Shown piece by piece: positions 16,341-28,738 of a stretch of DNA of 64,000 bases; position 1 is the first letter of the stretch; every line of letters starts with the position of its first letter. Source of the DNA: Arcobacter vandammei (GTDB taxonomy: Bacteria > Campylobacterota > Campylobacteria > Campylobacterales > Arcobacteraceae). The DNA lies in the NCBI RefSeq assembly GCF_016106035.1, contig NZ_JADKPZ010000013.1:1-64000 (forward strand). The letters are read 5' to 3'. The translations under genes and the position numbers were made by a program. The notes below the pieces were generated by a model, which had not been told where the DNA came from, did not search any database, and worked only from the letters and a program-made list of their open reading frames with translations.

Positions 16341-16562
16341 TTATAAACTTGCTTGATTTAATATATCATTTGCAGTTTTAAAACTTTTAATTGTATCAAT
16401 ATCTAATTTTTTACTCAATTTTTTATCAAAAAGTGCGATTAATGCTAGATAACTCATAGAATCCCAATCTTCGTAATGTGTTAAATTTTCTTCTAAATCT
16501 AACTCTCCCTCTTCAAGCATTAGAATATCTTCTAAACTCTCAATTAACTCTTCTTTTGTCAT
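16341..16562 (-). CDS. Acyl carrier protein, dedicated to the sugar island
   Basis: This 73-residue acidic protein has the carrier fold pattern and the phosphopantetheine site Ser35 in WDSMSYLAL, in place of the DSL seen in housekeeping ACP. It differs enough from AcpP to be a special carrier. It has a strong AGGAG site and is the first gene of the run ACP, KAS III, KAS III, ketoreductase, GNAT, aminotransferase. The gap upstream suggests its own promoter. Confidence 0.85.
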   Translation of the reverse strand: MTKEELIESLEDILMLEEGELDLEENLTHYEDWDSMSYLALIALFDKKLSKKLDIDTIKSFKTANDILNQASL

Positions 16563-16857
16563 TTTATACTCCTTTTATAATTTATAACATTTCATTTCCT
16601 TCTCACTTAAAAATTATTTTTTATGTAAAAATCTTATTAGAGATAATATAATCATAATCACTATAAAAAAGGGCTTTTAAGTATTAAAAATTCTATCAAA
16701 ACCTCTATAAGCAATATATTAAAATCAGATATTACTATCTATAAAAAGAGGTACAAACTTGACTTATATTTTATATTATAAAATAATTATAGGTATAAAA
16801 AGACATATAATAATTATACAATTTAAATAAAGATTTAATACTAATAATATATTTTAT
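16563..16857. other. AT-rich gap in the sugar island
   Basis: No gene is supported in these 295 bases. On the minus strand there is a TATATT-like box around 16645-16650 that could drive the acyl module, and no convincing terminator after pseF. The gap separates pseB-pseC-ORF6N-pseF from the acyl module and could mark the edge of an inserted gene block. Confidence 0.5.
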
Positions 16858-17556
16858 CTAAATCATCGTTAGCTTAATAGCTTCATACATTATCTCCGCT
16901 CTAGTCCAATCTTCAAGTGTATCAATATCTTGTACCAGATATCTAGGTAAGATTATAGGAATGCTATCTGCTCCAAACATTATCTCATCTGATTTTATAT
17001 TTAAATTTGTCCAATAAAACTGCCCAGCATCTTGGAAAGCTTCTTCTAAATCTTGGCTTCTTTTTGAAAAGTTTTCTTTCCAAAACATCTCACATCGTTC
17101 ATCTTTTGTAATCTTAAAAGTTCTTTGAATAGGAAATGGCATAGAAGTACAAGAAAAAGCATTTTTAGCATTTGAATTTTTTAATTTTGTAAAGCCCTCT
17201 ATTAAATATTTTTCACTCAAAAATGGTGCAGTTGCATAAATAGTACAAATAAAATCTATTTTCTCACCCTTATTTAGTAAAAATTCAATTGTATGCTCCA
17301 CAACAGCACCTGTTCCTGTGAAATCATCGCTTAGCTCTTTTGGTCGAATAAATGGCACAATTGCACCAAATTTTTGTGCAATTTTTGCTATCTCTTCATC
17401 ATCTGTTGAAACTATAACCTCATCAAAAAGCTTTGATTTTAAGGCAGTTTCAATACTATAAGAAATTAGTGGTTTTCCATAAAAATCTTTTATATTTTTT
17501 CGTGGTATTCTTTTGCTTCCACCCCTTGCTGGAATTATTGCTATACATTTAGACAT
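16858..17556 (-). CDS. pseF: Pseudaminic acid cytidylyltransferase PseF
   Basis: PseF activates pseudaminic acid with CTP to CMP-pseudaminic acid, the donor for flagellin glycosylation. The N-terminal CTP-binding motif IPARGGSKRIPRKNIKDF, the EVIVSTDDEEIA segment and the YATAPFLS region are those of the CMP-sialate synthetase family. I choose the ATG at 17556 because AAAAGG lies seven bases before it. A longer frame from 17574 has no ribosome binding site, and its first codons contain that AAAAGG. It follows an ORF6N gene closely and is the last gene before the AT-rich gap. Confidence 0.93.
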   Translation of the reverse strand: MSKCIAIIPARGGSKRIPRKNIKDFYGKPLISYSIETALKSKLFDEVIVSTDDEEIAKIAQKFGAIVPFIRPKELSDDFTGTGAVVEHTIEFLLNKGEKIDFICTIYATAPFLSEKYLIEGFTKLKNSNAKNAFSCTSMPFPIQRTFKITKDERCEMFWKENFSKRSQDLEEAFQDAGQFYWTNLNIKSDEIMFGADSIPIILPRYLVQDIDTLEDWTRAEIMYEAIKLTMI

Positions 17557-17581
17557 TTTAAACCTTTTCTTCATAATTTAG

Positions 17582-18154
17582 CTATTTTTTAATCTTTTTT
17601 ATACTTCTACTAACTTTTGCAAAACCTAGATTAAACTCAAATTTTGTGGTAGTTTCTACCACTTCGCCATCTTCAGAGTTTGCTAAAATCTCATCCTCTA
17701 TTTCGATGATCTCTTCTAAAATTTTGTTTGATTTTTCTGCTAAATCTCTTTGTGTTTTTTCATCTTCTGTTCTCATAATAGAGTTTATATTTCTTGAAAG
17801 CTCTTTTATTTTTGCAAAAGTTTCTATGATTTTTATAGTTGTTTGGGTTGCTATTTTACTTTTTATAATCGTTGCCAACATATAAAGTCCTTTTTCTGTG
17901 AAGACTTTTGGCAAGTGCGGTGAATACTTGATTGCAGAGAGGTGGTCAAAATTTTTTACCACCTCCATTTTTTCTTCTTCACTTAGCTCAATTATATATC
18001 CTTTTGGAAATTTATCAGGATTATTTGATACGGCTTGATTTATCTCTTTTGTAGTTACCCCATAAAGCTGTGCCACATCTCTATCAACTAAAACATACTT
18101 ATCTTGATATTTAATCAATCTATTTTCTAACTCTTCAAACTTTATAATTTCCAT
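17582..18154 (-). CDS. ORF6N-domain protein, second copy
   Basis: Residues 8-120 form an ORF6N DNA-binding domain (YVLVDRDVAQLYGVTTKEINQAVSNNPDKFPKG, FTEKGLYMLATII), followed by a coiled segment of about 50 residues. It is shorter than the copy at 7537-8469 and lacks the PLD-like half and the palindromic insert, so the two are distant relatives and not a recent duplication. It lies between pseC and pseF with gaps of 18 and 25 bases, so it should be co-transcribed with pse genes. Confidence 0.83.
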   Translation of the reverse strand: MEIIKFEELENRLIKYQDKYVLVDRDVAQLYGVTTKEINQAVSNNPDKFPKGYIIELSEEEKMEVVKNFDHLSAIKYSPHLPKVFTEKGLYMLATIIKSKIATQTTIKIIETFAKIKELSRNINSIMRTEDEKTQRDLAEKSNKILEEIIEIEDEILANSEDGEVVETTTKFEFNLGFAKVSRSIKKIKK

Positions 18155-18172
18155 TTATTTTCTCCTAAAATT

Positions 18173-20313
<2,141 letters not shown>

Positions 20314-20369
20314 TTATTTATAGATAATATTAAATATTAAATATATCTTTTATTTTAACATATTATATG

Positions 20370-20375
20370 TATAAT
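20370..20375 (+). promoter_or_regulatory. Probable -10 box for the small gene at 20405
   Basis: A perfect TATAAT lies 30 bases before the ATG, followed by AAGGG at a good distance. The same spacer should also hold the minus-strand pseB promoter. Confidence 0.5.
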
Positions 20376-20404
20376 AAAACAAATATATTTTTTTAAGGGT
20401 ATTT

Positions 20405-20614
20405 ATGCAAAAGACGATTCCAGATAACATATTAAAAATACAAAAGAAACTTGCAACTTTTGAAAAAGATTCAAGAAATTACAAAAAATATACAAAAATT
20501 TTGGCAAATCATATAAAAACTCACACTATGAAAAAGAGGGTGAACTCACATATTAAGACTATAGAGACTATAGAAAATATCCGAAAAAACGGTATTGAAA
20601 CTATTTTAAAATAA
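20405..20614 (+). CDS. Small basic protein, unknown
   Basis: This 69-residue, Lys-rich, probably all-helical protein (IPDNILKIQKKLATFEKDSRNYKKYTKILA) belongs to no family I recognise. It is probably real because it has a TATAAT box, an AAGGG site six bases before the ATG, and its own hairpin terminator. It lies between the sugar island and recA. Confidence 0.6.
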   Translation: MQKTIPDNILKIQKKLATFEKDSRNYKKYTKILANHIKTHTMKKRVNSHIKTIETIENIRKNGIETILK

Positions 20615-20640
20615 AAAATATTGCAAAATGCAATATTTTT
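20614..20640 (+). terminator. Terminator after the small gene
   Basis: A 12-bp perfect stem, AAAAATATTGCA with TGCAATATTTTT, around an AAA loop, ends in T. It overlaps the last base of the stop codon. Confidence 0.75.
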
Positions 20641-20710
20641 AACTAGTTTCAAAAAATTCTGCTAAGATTTCAAAATAAAATAAGAATTAAGAAAAAGATG
20701 AGGTAAAACT

Positions 20711-21760
20711 ATGGATGAAAATCAAAAAAAATCACTTGAACTTGCTATAAAACAAATTGATAAAGCCTTTGGAAAAGGAACACTAATAAGACTTGGAGAC
20801 AAAGAGGTAATTCCAACAGAAGCAATTAGCACTGGTTCTTTAGGACTTGATTTGGCTCTTGGTGTTGGAGGTATTCCAAAAGGAAGAGTAATTGAGATTT
20901 ATGGACCAGAAAGTTCTGGAAAAACTACTTTAACTTTACATGCTATTGCCGAAGCTCAAAAAGCTGGTGGAGTTTGTGCTTTTATTGATGCTGAACATGC
21001 TCTTGATGTAAAATATGCAAAAGATATCGGTGTTGATACAGATAATTTACTTGTTTCTCAACCAGATTTTGGGGAACAAGCTTTAGAAATACTTGAAACA
21101 GTTATAAGAAGTGGAGCAGTTGATTTAGTTGTAGTGGATAGTGTAGCAGCTTTAACTCCAAAAGTAGAGATAGATGGAGATATGGATGACCAACAAGTTG
21201 GAGTTCAAGCAAGGCTTATGAGTAAGGCTCTAAGAAAAGTAACTGGGCTTTTAAGTAAGATGAACTGTACAGTTATATTTATCAACCAAATAAGAATGAA
21301 AATAGGAATGACTGGATATGGAAGCCCAGAGACAACAACTGGTGGAAATGCACTTAAATTCTACTCATCTGTAAGACTTGATATTAGAAGAATTGCAACA
21401 CTTAAACAAGGTGAAAACTCAATAGGAAATAGAGTAAAAGTAAAAGTTGTAAAAAACAAAGTTGCAGCTCCATTTAAACAAGCTGAGTTTGATATTATGT
21501 TTGGGGAAGGTATTTCAAAAACTGGTGAGATAGTTGATTATGGTGTGAAACTTGATATTATTGATAAAGCTGGTTCTTGGTTTAGCTATGGAGATACAAA
21601 AATTGGTCAAGGTAGAGAAAATGTTAAAGTATTTTTAAAAGATAATCCAACTATTGCAAAAGAGATAGAAGATAAGATTTTAAACTCTATGGGTGTAAAT
21701 GATGCTATTATAACTGGTGGAAGTGATGATAGTGATGAAACTTCTGAACTTGATGATTAA
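20711..21760 (+). CDS. recA: Recombinase RecA
   Basis: RecA forms filaments on single-stranded DNA for strand exchange and the SOS response. The 349-residue protein shows all core parts: the N-terminal helix ([18 protein letters not shown]), the Walker A motif GPESSGKTT near residue 66, VVVDSVAAL, the L1/L2 loops and the INQIRMKIG segment. The acidic C-terminus ([12 protein letters not shown]) is normal. GAGGT precedes the ATG. It is a single gene between terminators. No LexA-type box was seen, as expected for Campylobacterota. Confidence 0.98.
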   Translation: MDENQKKSLELAIKQIDKAFGKGTLIRLGDKEVIPTEAISTGSLGLDLALGVGGIPKGRVIEIYGPESSGKTTLTLHAIAEAQKAGGVCAFIDAEHALDVKYAKDIGVDTDNLLVSQPDFGEQALEILETVIRSGAVDLVVVDSVAALTPKVEIDGDMDDQQVGVQARLMSKALRKVTGLLSKMNCTVIFINQIRMKIGMTGYGSPETTTGGNALKFYSSVRLDIRRIATLKQGENSIGNRVKVKVVKNKVAAPFKQAEFDIMFGEGISKTGEIVDYGVKLDIIDKAGSWFSYGDTKIGQGRENVKVFLKDNPTIAKEIEDKILNSMGVNDAIITGGSDDSDETSELDD

Positions 21761-21780
21761 TCTTTAATCTTATAAATATA

Positions 21781-21812
21781 AATTGGTTGAGAACTTTTCT
21801 CATACCAATTTT
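21781..21812 (+). terminator. Probable recA terminator
   Basis: AATTGGT plus TGAGAA pair with TTCTCA plus ACCAATT with one unpaired base, followed by TTTTC. The T-run is short. Confidence 0.5.
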
Positions 21813-21876
21813 CTCAAAGTAAACTACATAAAGTTAAATTTATTTTTATAAAAGCAAACAACAAATTTTTTTTAGC

Positions 21877-21882
21877 TATAAT
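21877..21882 (+). promoter_or_regulatory. Probable -10 box of the eno operon
   Basis: TATAAT follows a T-rich tract, the usual Campylobacterota pattern without a -35 box, 31 bases before the GTG start of eno. Confidence 0.55.
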
Positions 21883-21912
21883 CTTAAGAAATTACAAATT
21901 TAGGAGACCTAA

Positions 21913-23189
<1,277 letters not shown>

Positions 23190-23190
<1 letters not shown>

Positions 23191-23432
23191 TGAAGAAGAA
23201 AAAAAGTGGTTTTGGGATTTTTGTGCTAATAGCGGTTTTATCGCTATTAGCAACATTGTATTTTTCATACTATGTAACAAATGTTCTTTTTGGAGATAAC
23301 TCTTTGCAAGTTTATAACTCTTTGAAGTTTAAAAAAGAGTATCTTGAAAATGAGATTTCAAGATTGCAAAAAGATAATGCCTATTTACAAAAAGAGTATT
23401 TTGAACTAAAAAATTTGGAGCCAGAAGAATGA
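23190..23432 (+). CDS. FtsB/DivIC-like septum protein
   Basis: This 80-residue protein has a short basic start, one membrane span (about 10-32) and a coiled coil (about 42-75) with LENEISRLQKDNAYLQKEYFELKNL, the pattern of FtsB/DivIC. The place after eno is also the place of ftsB in many proteobacteria. It should act at the division site with FtsL and FtsQ partners. It overlaps the next gene by 4 bases. Confidence 0.75.
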
Positions 23433-24130
23433 GAACTCTACTATTATCTACAACATTAGTGGCTTTTTTGAGCCTATCTTTACAAGCTAGAGAGAACCCT
23501 TTTATTTTATATGAAGATAAGACAGGAAAGGTTGTTACAACATCTGTAAAATCTAAAAGTGTAACAGATTTAGAAGAGGAGCAATTTATAAGAGATTATC
23601 AAAATAAGCTAAATCCTCCTACAACACAAGTACAAGAGCAAAAAGTACCAGTACAAACACAAGAGAAAACTTACTCAAAAAAAGAGGTTGATTCTTTGAT
23701 GTTAAAAACAAAGTATGAAGCCGAACAAAAGGCTAAGTCTTTGGTTAAAAAAGAGTTAAATAAAGCACCAGAACAAGTGGTTTATGTAAAACCTAGAACA
23801 GATGTTTTAAATGATGAAACTCTTACATCAAAAAACATTCTTCCATTTGTAAAAGTTGATTACAATGATAATAAGCTTTTTATTAGCACTGAAGATATAG
23901 TGTTTAAAAAGTTTTCTATAAATCAAGAGAATAAACTTGTAATTGATTTCAAAGGCAAAAGAAATTTTAGTGGTGCTAAACATACTTTAAGTTCTAGTAA
24001 TTTTAAAGCTATTTCAACTGGTAACCACTCAGATAATGGTTTTTATAGAATAGTTGTAGAACTTAGTTCAAAACCAAGTAACTATAATTTTGATTATACA
24101 GATTCTATTGTATCTATAAGTAAAAAATAA
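23429..24130 (+). CDS. AMIN-domain exported protein
   Basis: This 233-residue protein starts with a signal peptide (LLLSTTLVAFLSLSLQA, cut near residue 20). A charged, Gln-rich linker follows, and an AMIN domain makes up the last 100 residues (ILPFVKVDYNDNKLFIS, LVIDFKGKR, FYRIVVELS). AMIN domains bind peptidoglycan and place amidases or secretins. There is no catalytic domain, so it is probably a periplasmic cell-wall-binding partner. Its linkage to the FtsB-like gene suggests a cell-division role, which is inference. Confidence 0.78.
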   Translation: MRTLLLSTTLVAFLSLSLQARENPFILYEDKTGKVVTTSVKSKSVTDLEEEQFIRDYQNKLNPPTTQVQEQKVPVQTQEKTYSKKEVDSLMLKTKYEAEQKAKSLVKKELNKAPEQVVYVKPRTDVLNDETLTSKNILPFVKVDYNDNKLFISTEDIVFKKFSINQENKLVIDFKGKRNFSGAKHTLSSSNFKAISTGNHSDNGFYRIVVELSSKPSNYNFDYTDSIVSISKK

Positions 24131-24149
24131 AAGAGAAAATCTCTTTTAT
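24127..24149. terminator. Two-way terminator between AMIN gene and bioB
   Basis: ATAAAAGAGA pairs with TCTCTTTTAT around AAA, with A- and T-runs on the two sides. It can end transcripts from both convergent genes. Confidence 0.75.
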
Positions 24150-24998
24150 TTATTGATGACAAGCAAAAGCTATCTCATATCCTAAAGCTGTAACAGCTTT
24201 TATATCATCTTCCGCACTAGCACCACCAGTTGTTAAATAATCTCCAACAACAATAGCATTTGCTCCATGTTTAAATACATCATATTGATTTTTACCAAAC
24301 ATTAACTCTCTTCCTCCAGCAATCATTAACATTTGATTTGGAAGATAAGATCTAGTTAATTCAATAAGTTTAAAAGCTTCATCTTTTGATAAAGGATTTT
24401 TAACTATTGGTAGAGCATCATTTGGATGGAAGAAATTAATAGGTACTGACATTGGTTCAAGACTAGCTATTGATTCAAGCATAGAGATTCTATTTTCTTG
24501 AGTTTCACCCAAACCAAAAATACCTCCTGTACAAAGATGTAATCCAGCTTTTTTTGCATCTAAACAAGTGTTATATCTATCATCCCAAGAGTGAGTTGTA
24601 CAAATCGTATTATAAAATTCTCTTGCTGTTTCCAAATTGTGATTATAGTTTTCAACACCATGTTTTCTTAACTCTTTTAATTGTTCAAAAGTAGCTAATC
24701 CATTACAGGCAATTAGTGAAATATCTGGAACCGCTTTATGCACAGCATCAGCAGCACGACATACATAATCTAATCTTTTATCATCAAGCCCAGTTCCAGC
24801 TGTTACTAAACAAAACCCAACAGCTTTATTTGCTCTTGCTTTTTTTGCCTCTTCTACGATTTGTTCTATCTCTTTTCTTCTATATCTTTCAATATCTGCT
24901 TTATACTTTACACTTTGTGTACAAAATTTGCAATCTTCATTACAAGTTCCACTTTCAATATTTGATATTGCACATAAATATATTTGATTATTGCTCAT
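24150..24998 (-). CDS. bioB: Biotin synthase
   Basis: BioB is a radical SAM enzyme that inserts sulfur into dethiobiotin. The CxxxCxxC cluster motif is Cys19, Cys23, Cys26 (CNEDCKFC). Other family parts include YNHNLETAREFY, CTGGIFGLGET and PINFFHPNDALP. At 282 residues it is shorter than E. coli BioB, as is common in Campylobacterota. Its start overlaps the upstream phosphoesterase gene by 11 bases. Confidence 0.93.
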   Translation of the reverse strand: MSNNQIYLCAISNIESGTCNEDCKFCTQSVKYKADIERYRRKEIEQIVEEAKKARANKAVGFCLVTAGTGLDDKRLDYVCRAADAVHKAVPDISLIACNGLATFEQLKELRKHGVENYNHNLETAREFYNTICTTHSWDDRYNTCLDAKKAGLHLCTGGIFGLGETQENRISMLESIASLEPMSVPINFFHPNDALPIVKNPLSKDEAFKLIELTRSYLPNQMLMIAGGRELMFGKNQYDVFKHGANAIVVGDYLTTGGASAEDDIKAVTALGYEIAFACHQ

Positions 24999-25500
24999 AT
25001 TTAAACTCTTCTTTCATAAAATTATTTTCATTTGTATTTCTAAAATATCGCGTGATTATATACTCATTTTGATTAATCTCTAGTTTCACACAAGAAATTA
25101 TTGGCTCTTCTCTTGCACATACTTCTCCAGGGTTTAAGAAAAGTGTTTTGTTTACATATTGACAATAAAACTCATGAGTATGACCAAAAATTATAATTTT
25201 TGTATCAGGGTTTAGATGATAAGGAAGGTGCATTAATTTAAAGCTTATATCTTCTATTTTAAAGTAGTAAGGTTCTTTTTTTATATTATATTCATTTGAT
25301 AAATCTATTAATGAGTAATCGTTATTTCCAAATACTTTTATAGTTTTGAGATTAGAATTTTTTAAAATATCCAAAGCCTCTTTAGAGCAAAAATCTCCAG
25401 CATGGATTAAGTATTCACAATTTTCATCTTTTAAAAGAGATATACACTCTAAAAGATAGTCAAGTTTATGATGACTATCTGAAACAATTGCTATTTTCAT
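24988..25500 (-). CDS. YfcE-like metallophosphoesterase
   Basis: This 170-residue protein of the YfcE/MJ0936 family has the metal motifs IVSDSHHKLD, HAGDF, FGNND and FGHTHEFY in order. Such enzymes cleave phosphodiesters with Mn. The cellular substrate is not known from sequence. It starts right after the topA stop, so it is co-transcribed with topA and bioB. Confidence 0.85.
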   Translation of the reverse strand: MKIAIVSDSHHKLDYLLECISLLKDENCEYLIHAGDFCSKEALDILKNSNLKTIKVFGNNDYSLIDLSNEYNIKKEPYYFKIEDISFKLMHLPYHLNPDTKIIIFGHTHEFYCQYVNKTLFLNPGEVCAREEPIISCVKLEINQNEYIITRYFRNTNENNFMKEEFKYEQ

Positions 25501-27840
25501 CTACTCTTTTTTTGCCTTTGTAGTTTTTTTAGCCGTTGTTTCTTTTTTAGTTGTAGCCGTTTTTCTTGCAGGTTTTTTAGTAGTTTTACTATCTTTTTCA
25601 ATAATCTCTAAACACTCTTCTAAACTTAACTCTTCAGCAATTTTTCCTTTAGGAATTTTGTAGTTTTTTCTACCTTGTTTTATATAAGCACCGTAAGCAC
25701 CATTTAGAATTTGTATTTTTTCTTTTTCAAAATCTTTGATTAAAGCTTTACTTTTTGCCTCATCTATTTCACTTATAATCTCTCTTGCTCTTTGCTCATC
25801 AACAGTATATGGATCATCTGTTTTTAAAGAGTAATATTTTGTTTTTACTTGTAGATATGGTCCAAATCTTCCGATATTTGCTTTTATCTCTTCGTTATTT
25901 AAAGTTACTCCTACAACTCTTGGAAGTGTAAATAAAAATAGGGCTTCATCCAAAGTTATTGTATCCATATTTAGATTTTCAGGAATTGCTACAAATTTTG
26001 GTTTCTCTTCATCATCTTTTGTTCCAATTTGAACAAACGGTCCAAATCTTCCAACTCTAGCACTTACAGGTTTTCCACTTTTTGGGTCAATTCCTAGCTC
26101 TCTTTGTTGAACATAATCAGATTTACTAATATTCTCTTCTTTATCTTTTATAGTATTCTTGAAATCTCCATAAAAGTTTTTCATCACATCAACCCAAGCT
26201 TTTTTACCATCTGCAATATCATCAAATTGTTCTTCAATTTTTGCTGTAAAGCCCAAATCTATGATATTTGAGAAGTGGTCAGTTAAAAAACTATTTACAA
26301 TTTCACCTGTTGGTGTTGGAATTAGTTTTTTATCTTCTGTTTTACTTACATATTCTCTTGCTTGAATTGTTGAAATTGTTGGAGCATAAGTTGATGGTCT
26401 TCCAATTCCTTCACTTTCAAGTTTTTTAACTAGACTTGCTTCAGTGTATCTTGCTGGTGGTTTTGTAAAATGTTGCTCACTTAAAATATTTTCCAAATCT
26501 AAAACAGTTCCTATTTTGATATTTGGTAAGATTTTTTCACTACTTTCTAGTAGCTCTTCAGGATTATCACTTCCTTCAGTATATGCTTTCATAAAACCAG
26601 CAAAAATAATTCTTTGACCTTTTGTTTGAAACTCAAACTCTTTTTTTGCTCCAGCTTCTATTTTATATGTTGTATTTGCTATTTTTGCAGCTGCCATTTG
26701 AGTTGCGATTGTTCTTTTCCAAATAAGGCTATAAAGTTTATATTGTGCATTGTCTAAATACTCTTTTACCATTGAAGGTTTTAGACTCATATCAACAGGA
26801 CGAATTGCTTCGTGGGCTTCTTGAGCCCCTTTTGCAGTTGATTTAAAAGCTCTTGGTTTTGCTAGGGCATAATCTTTTCCATACTCTTCTTCAATAACCT
26901 TTTTAGCTGCACTTGTTGCAACAGTTGAAAGATTTAAAGAGTCTGTTCTCATATATGTTATTAAACCACCTGTGTGATTTGGAATATTTGCTGTATTTCC
27001 CTCATAAAGTTGTTGGGCTATCATCATAGTTTGTGCAACACTAAGTCCTATTTTTCTACTTGCTTCTTGTTGCAGTGTTGAAGTTGTAAATGGAGGTGCA
27101 GGGTTTCTTGTGCTATCTTTTTCTTCAATATCAATAAGTGTAAAATTTCCACCATTTAAAGAAGCTTCAATCTCTCTTGCTTCTTGCTCATTTTTCACTT
27201 TGATATTTTTGCCAGATTTTTTAGCTAACTCACTTTGAAGCTCTGGATTTAAGAAATTTGCTTTTATTTTCCAAAACTCTTCAGGAACAAAGGCTCTAAT
27301 CTCATTTTCTCTTTCAACAATAATTCTTACAGCAACACTTTGAACTCTTCCAGCACTAAGTCCATATCTAACTTTTTTCCAAAGTAATGGAGAAAGCTCA
27401 TATCCAACAGCTCTATCAAGTATTCTTCTTGCTTGTTGAGCATCTACAAGATTTTGATCAACATCTCTTGGATTTTCTAATGCTTTTAAAATTGCATCTT
27501 TTGTAATTTCGTGAAAAACTATTCTTTTAATTGGGTTTTTTTCAATTTTAAGTGCAGGAATTAAGTGCCAAGCAATAGCTTCTCCCTCTCTATCCTCATC
27601 GGCCGCTAGGTAGATAGTAGTATCTTTTGTGATTTGTTTTTTTAGTTCAGCGATTACCTTTTTCTTATCTGTTGTTACTTGATAACTAGGTTTGAAGTTG
27701 TCTTCAGGGTCAAAACCTAAAGTTGATTTCGGTAAATCTCTTACATGCCCCATAGAAGCCATAACGGTAAAATCTTTTCCCAAGAATTTTGATATTGTTT
27801 TTGCTTTTGCTGGTGATTCCACTATTACTAAATTTTTCAC
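25501..27840 (-). CDS. topA: DNA topoisomerase I
   Basis: This 779-residue type IA topoisomerase relaxes negative supercoils. It has a TOPRIM domain (VESPAKAKTISKFLG, AADEDREGEAIAWHL), the SAGRVQSVA segment, the catalytic Tyr in GLITYMRTDS, and RYTEASLVKKLE. The C-terminal part holds topoisomerase repeats (ARVGRFGPFVQIG, IGRFGPYLQV) without the zinc Cys clusters of E. coli TopA, and ends in a Lys/Thr-rich tail. It starts with GTG (27840), with AAGG eight bases before it. Confidence 0.96.
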   Translation of the reverse strand: MKNLVIVESPAKAKTISKFLGKDFTVMASMGHVRDLPKSTLGFDPEDNFKPSYQVTTDKKKVIAELKKQITKDTTIYLAADEDREGEAIAWHLIPALKIEKNPIKRIVFHEITKDAILKALENPRDVDQNLVDAQQARRILDRAVGYELSPLLWKKVRYGLSAGRVQSVAVRIIVERENEIRAFVPEEFWKIKANFLNPELQSELAKKSGKNIKVKNEQEAREIEASLNGGNFTLIDIEEKDSTRNPAPPFTTSTLQQEASRKIGLSVAQTMMIAQQLYEGNTANIPNHTGGLITYMRTDSLNLSTVATSAAKKVIEEEYGKDYALAKPRAFKSTAKGAQEAHEAIRPVDMSLKPSMVKEYLDNAQYKLYSLIWKRTIATQMAAAKIANTTYKIEAGAKKEFEFQTKGQRIIFAGFMKAYTEGSDNPEELLESSEKILPNIKIGTVLDLENILSEQHFTKPPARYTEASLVKKLESEGIGRPSTYAPTISTIQAREYVSKTEDKKLIPTPTGEIVNSFLTDHFSNIIDLGFTAKIEEQFDDIADGKKAWVDVMKNFYGDFKNTIKDKEENISKSDYVQQRELGIDPKSGKPVSARVGRFGPFVQIGTKDDEEKPKFVAIPENLNMDTITLDEALFLFTLPRVVGVTLNNEEIKANIGRFGPYLQVKTKYYSLKTDDPYTVDEQRAREIISEIDEAKSKALIKDFEKEKIQILNGAYGAYIKQGRKNYKIPKGKIAEELSLEECLEIIEKDSKTTKKPARKTATTKKETTAKKTTKAKKE

Positions 27841-27925
27841 TTAAACTGCCTTCATATTTTCTAAAAGTTTGCATTTTATCATAAAAAATGTAAGGTCTTC
27901 TTAATGAGTAGTTAAATTTTATTTT

Positions 27926-28738
27926 TTACTCAAAAATTATAATCTCAGTTTCAAGCTCTATCCCAAACTCTTCTTTTACTTTTTGTTTTGCAAGGTTTAT
28001 TAAACTAATTGCTTCCTCAAAAGTTCCATCTCCATGATTTACCAAAAAGTTTGCATGAGTGCTTGAAAACTCCATATCTCCAATTCTGTGTCCTTTTAAT
28101 CCAACAGCTTCTATAAGTCGTCCAGCAAAATCGTTTTTTGGATTTTTAAAACAGCTTCCAGCACTAGCCATTTGCGGTTGATTATCTCTCATTTTTACAA
28201 ATTCATTTTGTTTTTCTTTGCTAAAACCTAGTTCTTTATGAAAAACTACTTCATAAACAATAGTATCAATTTTGGTTTCTCTATATGAAAAATCTATATC
28301 TTTTTTAAGTATATAGCCATCTTTTGTTTTAATTGAGTGAATATAGTTAAAAACTTCCCACTCTTTTAGCCCTGCATTCATTTTTACTAAACCACCCAAA
28401 TTTCCAGGTAATTTTGCCAAAAACTCTAAATTTGCAATATTATTTTTTCTAGTGTATGTTAGAAGTTTTCCACTACTTGTAGCACATCCAACATAGATTA
28501 AACTGTTTTTTTCTTCTATATAATCAAAATTTTCACCCAAAATGGCAAACTTTTTTTTACAATTTGGTGAAATTAGCAAATTATTTGCTCGTCCTATTAT
28601 TTGAAAATCTTGGTACTCGTTCTCTTTTTCTATCTCATTTATTACTAAAACTTCAAAAGTTCCACCAATATGAATTGAAGAATATCTTTTGAAGTCTATT
28701 GTTTTTGTTTCGTTTTTCATATTACTTTTTTGGCTCAT
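27926..28738 (-). CDS. murB: UDP-N-acetylenolpyruvoylglucosamine reductase
   Basis: MurB reduces UDP-GlcNAc-enolpyruvate to UDP-MurNAc with FAD and NADPH, in peptidoglycan precursor synthesis. The 270 residues show the FAD domain (IIGRANNLLI, LAKLPGNLGG, KMNAG) and the active-site stretch SAGSCFKNP with AVGLKGHRIGDMEFSSTHANFLVN. The form is the short epsilon type. Its ATG overlaps the stop of mqnD by 4 bases. Confidence 0.93.
   Translation of the reverse strand: MSQKSNMKNETKTIDFKRYSSIHIGGTFEVLVINEIEKENEYQDFQIIGRANNLLISPNCKKKFAILGENFDYIEEKNSLIYVGCATSSGKLLTYTRKNNIANLEFLAKLPGNLGGLVKMNAGLKEWEVFNYIHSIKTKDGYILKKDIDFSYRETKIDTIVYEVVFHKELGFSKEKQNEFVKMRDNQPQMASAGSCFKNPKNDFAGRLIEAVGLKGHRIGDMEFSSTHANFLVNHGDGTFEEAISLINLAKQKVKEEFGIELETEIIIFE

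Noticed and set aside
16563-16857. A small RNA or tRNA in the gap between pseF and the ACP gene
   Set aside because: No cloverleaf, no GC-rich stem and no clear promoter-terminator pair could be found.
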